DNA from: JACCTH01 sp036556085
Lineage (GTDB): Bacteria > Actinomycetota > Acidimicrobiia > Spongiisociales > ZC4RG35
Reading direction: 5' to 3'
Assembly: GCA_036556085.1 (NCBI GenBank)
Contig: DATBKE010000009.1
Coordinates: forward strand, 1-18,688
DNA length: 18,688 nucleotides
How positions within the stretch are numbered: position 1 is the stretch's first letter; every line of letters starts with the position of its first letter. The notes beneath the pieces are model-generated. The model ran no database searches and was not told the DNA's origin. It saw nothing but the letters and a program-made list of their open reading frames with translations. Made by a program: the position numbers and the translations under genes. This document shows positions 14,081-18,688 of the stretch, piece after piece.

Positions 14081-14089
14081 TCCGCCCAG

Positions 14090-15307
14090 ATGATCGAGGA
14101 GACAACCCGCGAGCGGATTCATCGCTTCGCCCTCCTCGTCTGGAGCATCATCGGGGTTCTGGCTCTGGTTTGGCTGCTGATCCGCATCGCCGAAAGCATC
14201 CGCATCATCTGGCTACCGCTGGCATTCGCGGCCGGACTCGTGTTCCTACTGAATCCACTGGTCAATTACTTCGAGGCTCGTCGGATCCCCCGGGTGGCGG
14301 GCGCCTTCCTCGCCTTCGCCTTCTTCGTCGCTGTGATCGTGGCCGGCTTCTCGCTGCTGGTACCAGCGATTCGAACCCAGGCCGAGGCGTTCGCTTCTTC
14401 GCTGCCCGAAACCTATGACGTGGTCCTGACCTGGATCGATGACGTGGCAGAGAGATTCAATATCGACGTCGATCTTTCGCAGGGGGCGATTGCCGAGTGG
14501 TTGGCGGATCCCGCCAACCAGGAGACGATCCAACAGGTGGTGGGCAACTTCGGATCGTTGGGGGGAAGGCTCGTCCGAGGGGTGGCCGAAGGCCTGGCGG
14601 TACTCGTGCTGGCGCCCTTGCTGGCTCTCTATATGTTGATCGACCTCCGGCGCGGTAAGGCGTTGGCGGTTGAGCTAACTCCGCCCCGACATCGCGAGGA
14701 GGCGGTCTATGTCGCCAGCGCGGTGGCGACCGCTCTTGGTTCCTTCGTCCGCGGACAGCTCCTGGTCGCCTTCATTGTCGGGGTGGCATCGTCCATTGGC
14801 CTCTGGCTTCTCGGCATCCCCTTCTGGCTGATCATTGGCATCCTGGCCGGAATCCTCAATCTCATCCCTTTCGCCGGCCCGGTGGTCGGCGGCGCTTTGG
14901 CGGCCATCGTCGCCCTCCTCGACGGGTCGGTAGGCAAGGCTCTGCTGGCGATCTTGGTGTTTACCTTGATCCAGCAGGTCGACAACCACGTCATCACGCC
15001 ACTGGTCCAGCGGGCGCGGGTGCAGCTATCGCCGATGGTGATCGTGCTGGCGCTGATTGTCGGGGGCTCACTGGCAGGACTGCTGGGAGTACTGGTGGCG
15101 GTCCCGCTAACCGCCGCCGTTCGGATCGTCGTCGGTCATTTGTGGCGAACTCGGATGCTGGGCCAGACGTGGGACGAGGCTTCCCAGCGCATGATCGAGT
15201 TGACCCCACCGCCGGATCGAATCGTCGGGATCCGCCGCCGCAATGTCGCCGGCCAGCAGCGGCTCTTCGACACCGCCGAGCGTCCTGTCGTCCCGGTCGA
15301 AAAGTAG
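14090..15307 (+). CDS. AI-2E family transporter (PerM-like)
   Basis: A 405-residue membrane protein of the AI-2 exporter/PerM family. It shows the family layout: three N-terminal membrane segments (about residues 12-32, 40-58, 70-92), a soluble loop of about 75 residues (93-168), and then a second membrane block with GIPFWLIIGILAGILNLIPFAGPVVGGALAA, a QQVDNHVITPLVQ segment and SPMVIVLALIVGGSLAGLLGVLVAVPL. The Q-x-x-(D/E)-x-x-x-I-x-P segment is a hallmark of the family. Some members export autoinducer-2 and others act as Na+/H+ or unrelated exporters, so the substrate cannot be stated. The last 45 residues are cytoplasmic and basic. The gene likely has its own leaderless promoter. It converges on livF with 18 bp between the stops and no terminator hairpin. 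Confidence 0.88.
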   Translation: MIEETTRERIHRFALLVWSIIGVLALVWLLIRIAESIRIIWLPLAFAAGLVFLLNPLVNYFEARRIPRVAGAFLAFAFFVAVIVAGFSLLVPAIRTQAEAFASSLPETYDVVLTWIDDVAERFNIDVDLSQGAIAEWLADPANQETIQQVVGNFGSLGGRLVRGVAEGLAVLVLAPLLALYMLIDLRRGKALAVELTPPRHREEAVYVASAVATALGSFVRGQLLVAFIVGVASSIGLWLLGIPFWLIIGILAGILNLIPFAGPVVGGALAAIVALLDGSVGKALLAILVFTLIQQVDNHVITPLVQRARVQLSPMVIVLALIVGGSLAGLLGVLVAVPLTAAVRIVVGHLWRTRMLGQTWDEASQRMIELTPPPDRIVGIRRRNVAGQQRLFDTAERPVVPVEK

Positions 15308-15325
15308 CTCCCCGATGGGAAGGAA

Positions 15326-16051
15326 TCAGCCCTCGAGTTCGCCCAGGTAGGCCTTCGAGAGCTCGGGATTGGCCAGCAGGGCCTCGGCGCTGTCTTTCAT
15401 GACTATCCGCCCGGTCTGGATGACATAGCCCCGGTCGGCGATACCGAGGGCGACATTGGCGTTCTGCTCGACGACGAGGATCGTGATGCCTTGCTTCGAG
15501 ATCTCGTCGATGGTCTCGAAGACCTGCTCGACCAGGATCGGCGCCAGACCCATCGACGGCTCGTCCATCAGTAACACCGAGGGCTGGGCCATCAATGCCC
15601 GGCCGATGGCGAGCATCTGCTGCTCCCCACCGGAGAGCGTCCCGGCCTTCTGGGCCACCCGCTCTTTGAGCCGGGGAAACATTGTAAAGACACGATCGAT
15701 GTCGGATTCGATTGCCGGTCGGTCATCGCGCAGCTGGGCACCGATCTCCAAGTTCTCGCGCACGGTCATCTTGGCGAAGAGGCGCCGGTTCTCCGGAACC
15801 ATCGTGATTCCCTTGGCCACGATCTCGGGGGTTGCCAGGCCATCGATTCTTTCTCCCCGTAGGGTCACGCTCCCTTGGCGAGTCGGAACCATGCCGAGGA
15901 TCGTTCGCAGGGTGGTCGACTTGCCGGCCGCGTTCGAACCGAGGAGGCAGACCGTTTCGCCTTCGTTGACCGTGAGGCTGATTCCGTGGAGAACCTCAGA
16001 CGCCCCGTAGCCCGAAACGACTTCGTTCATCTCCAGGGCAGGAGCGCTCAT
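15326..16051 (-). CDS. livF: Branched-chain amino acid type ABC importer ATPase LivF
   Basis: A 241-residue ATPase, the usual length of LivF. Walker A is GSNAAGKST (K44), with Ala in place of the more common Gly after Asn; the Q-loop region, LSGGEQQMLAIGRAL signature and VLLMDEPSMGLAP Walker B are intact, as is the LivF ending KAYLGELEG. It pairs with LivG to power uptake of leucine/isoleucine/valine or related substrates such as amides or short-chain carboxylates. ATG 16051 has GAGG seven bases upstream and overlaps the livG stop (ATGA). It is the last gene of the minus-strand importer operon. The substrate is uncertain because the binding protein gene lies outside the window or elsewhere. 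Confidence 0.94.
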   Translation of the reverse strand: MSAPALEMNEVVSGYGASEVLHGISLTVNEGETVCLLGSNAAGKSTTLRTILGMVPTRQGSVTLRGERIDGLATPEIVAKGITMVPENRRLFAKMTVRENLEIGAQLRDDRPAIESDIDRVFTMFPRLKERVAQKAGTLSGGEQQMLAIGRALMAQPSVLLMDEPSMGLAPILVEQVFETIDEISKQGITILVVEQNANVALGIADRGYVIQTGRIVMKDSAEALLANPELSKAYLGELEG

Positions 16052-16857
16052 AGGGAGACCTCGCCGTCTTTTTCAGCTCTGGCTTCCTCGCCGGCCTTGC
16101 CGAGATAGGCCTCGATGACCTGCTGGTTGCTCGCCACTTGGTCGTAGGTGCCTTCCGCGATCTTGATGCCGTGGTCCAGGGCCACCACCCGGTCGGAGAC
16201 GCTTTTGATCACCGGCATGTCATGTTCGATGAGAACGATCGCATAGCCCTTCTCATCGCGGAGCCGCCCCACCTGCTCGATGAGCTGTTCTTTTTCGGCC
16301 GGATTCATCCCGGCGGCTGGCTCGTCCAGTAGCAGCAGTTTGGGCTCGGTGGCCATGGCCCGGGCGATCTCCAGCCGGCGCCGATCGGCGTAGGCCATGC
16401 TCGAAGCAAGTTGATTCTGGCGGGGGAGTAACCGCTGTCCGAAAAAACCCAACGCCTCCCGCGCCTTGGCGGTGATCATCGCCTCTTCCTCAAGAGTGGC
16501 CTTCCCTTTGATCAAAGCCCCGGTCAAACCTGCTCTGGTCCGGGTGTGCTGGCCGACCATGGCGTTTTCGAGAACGGTCATGGCGTTGAACAGTCGGACG
16601 GATTGGAACGTGCGGGCCATCCCGAGCCGGGTGAGGGCGTTGGGTTTGAGGCCGGAGATGTTCGATCCGTCGAAGACCATGGTGCCCTCGTCGGGCGTAT
16701 AGAAGCCGGTGACGATGTTGAAGAGAGTGGTCTTCCCCGCCCCGTTCGGTCCGATGACCCCAACGATCTCACCAAGGTCGGCGTGGAAGTCGACATCTTT
16801 GACAGCCTGCACTCCGCCGAACCTGATAGAAACTCCTTTGATTTCGAGCAGGCTCAT
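16048..16857 (-). CDS. livG: Branched-chain amino acid type ABC importer ATPase LivG
   Basis: A 269-residue ATPase with start ATG 16857, chosen for AGGAG just upstream and for the classic N-terminus MSLLEIKGVSIRFGGVQAV; the open frame reaches further but that part is a shadow of livM. Walker A is GPNGAGKTT (K42), Walker B LLLLDEPAAGMNP, and VLIEHDMPVIKSVSDRVVALDHG carries the switch His. The signature region is MAYADRRRLEIARA, a relaxed form of the LSYGQQRRLEIARA seen in most LivG proteins. It pairs with LivF on the cytoplasmic side of LivH/LivM. It overlaps livM by 4 nt at its start and livF by 4 nt at its end. Confidence 0.94.
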   Translation of the reverse strand: MSLLEIKGVSIRFGGVQAVKDVDFHADLGEIVGVIGPNGAGKTTLFNIVTGFYTPDEGTMVFDGSNISGLKPNALTRLGMARTFQSVRLFNAMTVLENAMVGQHTRTRAGLTGALIKGKATLEEEAMITAKAREALGFFGQRLLPRQNQLASSMAYADRRRLEIARAMATEPKLLLLDEPAAGMNPAEKEQLIEQVGRLRDEKGYAIVLIEHDMPVIKSVSDRVVALDHGIKIAEGTYDQVASNQQVIEAYLGKAGEEARAEKDGEVSL

Positions 16858-18572
16858 TGCACTCCTGGAGTTGCTGCCGCGCTCAGGGGACCCACCGACT
16901 CGTGCGGTTCCTCGGCATGGAGCTCCAAGGCGCGACGCTTGTCGGGGATGAGCCCCTCCGGCTTCAGGATCATGATCATCACCAGGATGGCGCCATAAAT
17001 ATGGAGGCGGTATTCGCCGAATTCCCGCAGCAACTCGGGCAGCCCCACCAGGATCGCCGCGCCGACGATGACACCGGGGATGGATCCCATCCCGCCCAGC
17101 ACCACAACCGCCAGGACGTTGATCGAAACGAGCAGGGTGAAAGATCCCGGATTGGCCACTCCGAGCTTGGCAGGGAAGAACGCTCCTCCCAGACAGCCCA
17201 CGGCGGCGCCCATGGCAAAAGCGAGGAGCTTGTACTTGATCACCGAAACCCCCATCCCTTCGGCGATGTCCTCGTCCTCGCGCATTGCTGCCCACGCCCT
17301 CCCCACTCGTGAGTTCTTCAAGCGTCCAGCGATGAACAACGAGATCAGGGCGAAGGCGATGATCAGGTAGTAGAGGACCCGGGGATCATTGGTGTCGGCT
17401 CCAAAGGCAGGGACGTCGGCCACTTCCGTGATTCCTTGCGGTCCGCCGAAGATCGGCTTGAGCCAGTCGCTGAGGATCAGGACGCGGATAATCTCGCCGA
17501 AGCCGAGGGTGACGATGGCGAGGTAGTCGCCCCGCAGCCGCAGTACCGGGGCGCCGATCAATATTCCGATCACAACAGCGACGATGAGGGTGATGGGGAG
17601 GGCGACCCAGAAGTTGGTCAGCGGCTCCGGCGCCAAGTCGAAGATCGTCGCCCCCACCATCGAGGAGCTGCGGGCTGTGAGAAGCGCCACGGTGTAGGCC
17701 CCGACGGCGAAAAAGGCGACGTAGCCGAGGTCGAGTAAACCCGCGTATCCGACGACGATGTTGAGACCCAGTCCCAAGAGGATGTAGAGGCCCACCGTGC
17801 CCAATACATCGGCCACGAACTGCTTACCGATCCACGGGGCGGCCAGAACTGCGATGGCTCCCAAAACAAACAGAATGGGGCGAACGTTGGAGGGAGTAAC
17901 ACCGGGAACCTCGACCAGCGCTTTGCGGAAACCGCCTTTACGCCGCAAGTAGAGGCGGATCGCCACCGCCAGAACCGAAACGATGATTGCCCCCAGGATG
18001 GTGAGGGCATCGCTTCGATAGAGCCAGGCAGTGGGAATCCCCAGACCTTGCAACATGGGGATGAAGAGACGGGCCCCGAGTCCGAGGAGCAACACGGTCC
18101 CCACCACCGTGATGACGACGGTGCGAGGAGTGGGCGATAGGCGGCGGAATCCTCCGGCCGCGGCTCCCATCACGGCTCCCATGACCGTCAGAACGACCAG
18201 GCCGACATAGGGATTGGTTCCCAGGGTGATGGCATCGAAGAAGGCGGGCGAGATGCGGAGGAACATGCTGCGGACATCGACGCCGGCATCGACTAGCAGC
18301 GAGAGGATGATCACGACCACTCCCGTGGTCATCCCCGCCGCGGTTCCCGCCGTGATCCCGGTGCCGAGATCCGTGTTCGCCTTCCCGCTTGCTCGCCGAT
18401 ACGCGAAGAGTGCGAATACGAAGAAGGCCGCCATGATGACGACCACGTTGAATCGGATGAGGCCGACGATGATCGACCGCTCGCTGAATCGCTCGAGCAT
18501 CCCCACAGCGCCGAGGTAGAGGACAACCGCGCCGCCGATGAGTCCGGCTCGCACCGGAGATGGCACTCTCAA
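16854..18572 (-). CDS. livM: Branched-chain amino acid type ABC importer permease LivM with a large N-terminal extension
   Basis: A 572-residue permease, far longer than ordinary LivM proteins (about 300-425). Residues from about 231 onward are the usual LivM, with GLNIVVGYAGLLDLGYVAFFAVGAY, RLRGDYLAIVTLGFGEI (345-361), GRAWAAMREDEDIAEGMGV and VVVLGGMGSIPGVIVGAA. The first 225 residues add about six hydrophobic segments (about 10-26, 32-57, 68-93, 120-140, 150-169, 190-209). TTG 18572 overlaps the livH stop (TTGA) and has GAGGAG 8 nt upstream; GTG 18566 is the alternative. The core should form the channel with LivH; the role of the extension is unknown. The C-terminal 40 residues are hydrophilic. 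Confidence 0.92.
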   Translation of the reverse strand: MRVPSPVRAGLIGGAVVLYLGAVGMLERFSERSIIVGLIRFNVVVIMAAFFVFALFAYRRASGKANTDLGTGITAGTAAGMTTGVVVIILSLLVDAGVDVRSMFLRISPAFFDAITLGTNPYVGLVVLTVMGAVMGAAAGGFRRLSPTPRTVVITVVGTVLLLGLGARLFIPMLQGLGIPTAWLYRSDALTILGAIIVSVLAVAIRLYLRRKGGFRKALVEVPGVTPSNVRPILFVLGAIAVLAAPWIGKQFVADVLGTVGLYILLGLGLNIVVGYAGLLDLGYVAFFAVGAYTVALLTARSSSMVGATIFDLAPEPLTNFWVALPITLIVAVVIGILIGAPVLRLRGDYLAIVTLGFGEIIRVLILSDWLKPIFGGPQGITEVADVPAFGADTNDPRVLYYLIIAFALISLFIAGRLKNSRVGRAWAAMREDEDIAEGMGVSVIKYKLLAFAMGAAVGCLGGAFFPAKLGVANPGSFTLLVSINVLAVVVLGGMGSIPGVIVGAAILVGLPELLREFGEYRLHIYGAILVMIMILKPEGLIPDKRRALELHAEEPHESVGPLSAAATPGVQ

Positions 18573-18688
18573 GCGCGTTTCTCCTCGGGAGCTCCGAGGA
18601 ATCCACCCGGGAGGAAAATAAGCACGAGGACCAGAATGCCAAAGCTCACCACCGATGTGAGCTGTCCCACCGAGGGTATACCGGCTCC
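18569..18688 (-). CDS. livH: Branched-chain amino acid type ABC importer permease LivH, C-terminal end (partial)
   Basis: The last 39 residues of a gene that continues beyond the right edge. The frame is open from 18688 to the TGA at 18571-18569. It encodes a polar stretch, a hydrophobic helix (SFGILVLVLIFLPGGFLG) and a short charged tail ending EEKRA. The final helix followed by LPGGFLG and Lys/Arg is typical of LivH permeases, and position directly before livM supports it. The rest of the protein, and any substrate-binding protein gene, is not visible. Confidence 0.8.
   Translation of the reverse strand, partial: GAGIPSVGQLTSVVSFGILVLVLIFLPGGFLGAPEEKRA

Noticed and set aside
16360..16440. 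LivG signature written as AYADRRR, and LivF Walker A as GSNAAGKST, taken as signs of loss of function
   Set aside because: Both are mild variants that I recall in intact LivG/LivF proteins; catalytic Lys, Walker B and switch His are present.
16858..17295. N-terminal extension of the livG frame
   Set aside because: It lies entirely over livM on the same strand in another frame; ATG 16857 has a ribosome site and the classic LivG N-terminus.
1..18688. Search by eye for CRISPR arrays, insertion sequences, attachment sites, phage or defence genes
   Set aside because: No spaced identical repeats, transposase, integrase, or defence-like domains were seen; all long frames belong to household, transport or envelope genes.

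Overview
The window reads as a chromosomal segment of a high-GC Gram-positive-type actinobacterium, most likely in or near the Acidimicrobiia. This is inferred, not measured. The support is a carD / ispF / cysS / rlmB run with disA just upstream, as in mycobacteria; a CysS whose N-terminal motif (CGATVQ) matches actinobacterial CysS; Thr-rich linkers in several exported proteins; frequent TTG and GTG starts; and several promoters that look leaderless. No phage, transposon, CRISPR array or toxin-antitoxin module is visible. Almost every base is coding, and the longest non-coding gap is about 150 bp.

Left part, plus strand (1-6826): the 3' end of a clpC-like chaperone gene, then a 153 bp gap with a compact double-hairpin repeat. 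Next is a complete BMP-family nucleoside ABC importer: lipoprotein, duplicated ATPase and two permeases. The lipoprotein gene ends in a strong hairpin terminator, so the binding protein is probably made in excess over the membrane parts. The ATPase, the two permeases and a cytochrome P450 gene overlap one another by 4 nt each and form one translationally coupled unit. A P450 is an unusual fourth partner for this importer.

Middle (6813-12518): a minus-strand gene for a double-zinc-ribbon, single-TM, discoidin-like protein converges on the P450 gene with a 14 bp overlap. It is separated by only 24 bp from a divergent plus-strand unit made of a 44-residue membrane peptide gene and disA (c-di-AMP synthase). 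Then follow carD (RNA polymerase-binding regulator with an unusual Lys/Ala/Pro-rich N-terminal tail), ispF, cysS and rlmB. The order resembles the mycobacterial disA-radA-...-carD-ispD-ispF-cysS-rRNA methylase region, but radA and ispD are absent here. A minus-strand tRNA-Thr(TGT) lies one base beyond the rlmB stop codon.

Right part: plus-strand genes for a LytR_C-domain membrane protein, a three-TM protein with a toastrack-like beta domain, and an AI-2E family exporter (12607-15307). A minus-strand branched-chain amino acid type ABC importer follows, livH (partial) - livM - livG - livF (15326-18688), chained by 3-4 nt stop/start overlaps. Its LivM carries an extra block of about 220 residues with six predicted membrane segments.

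I see no clear new defence or mobile system. The most distinctive items are the histone-H1-like tail on CarD, the DGG replacement of the DGA motif in DisA together with a small membrane-protein gene next to it, the P450 coupled to a nucleoside importer, and a repeated '-10 hexamer, 9 nt, start' layout that points to leaderless transcription.
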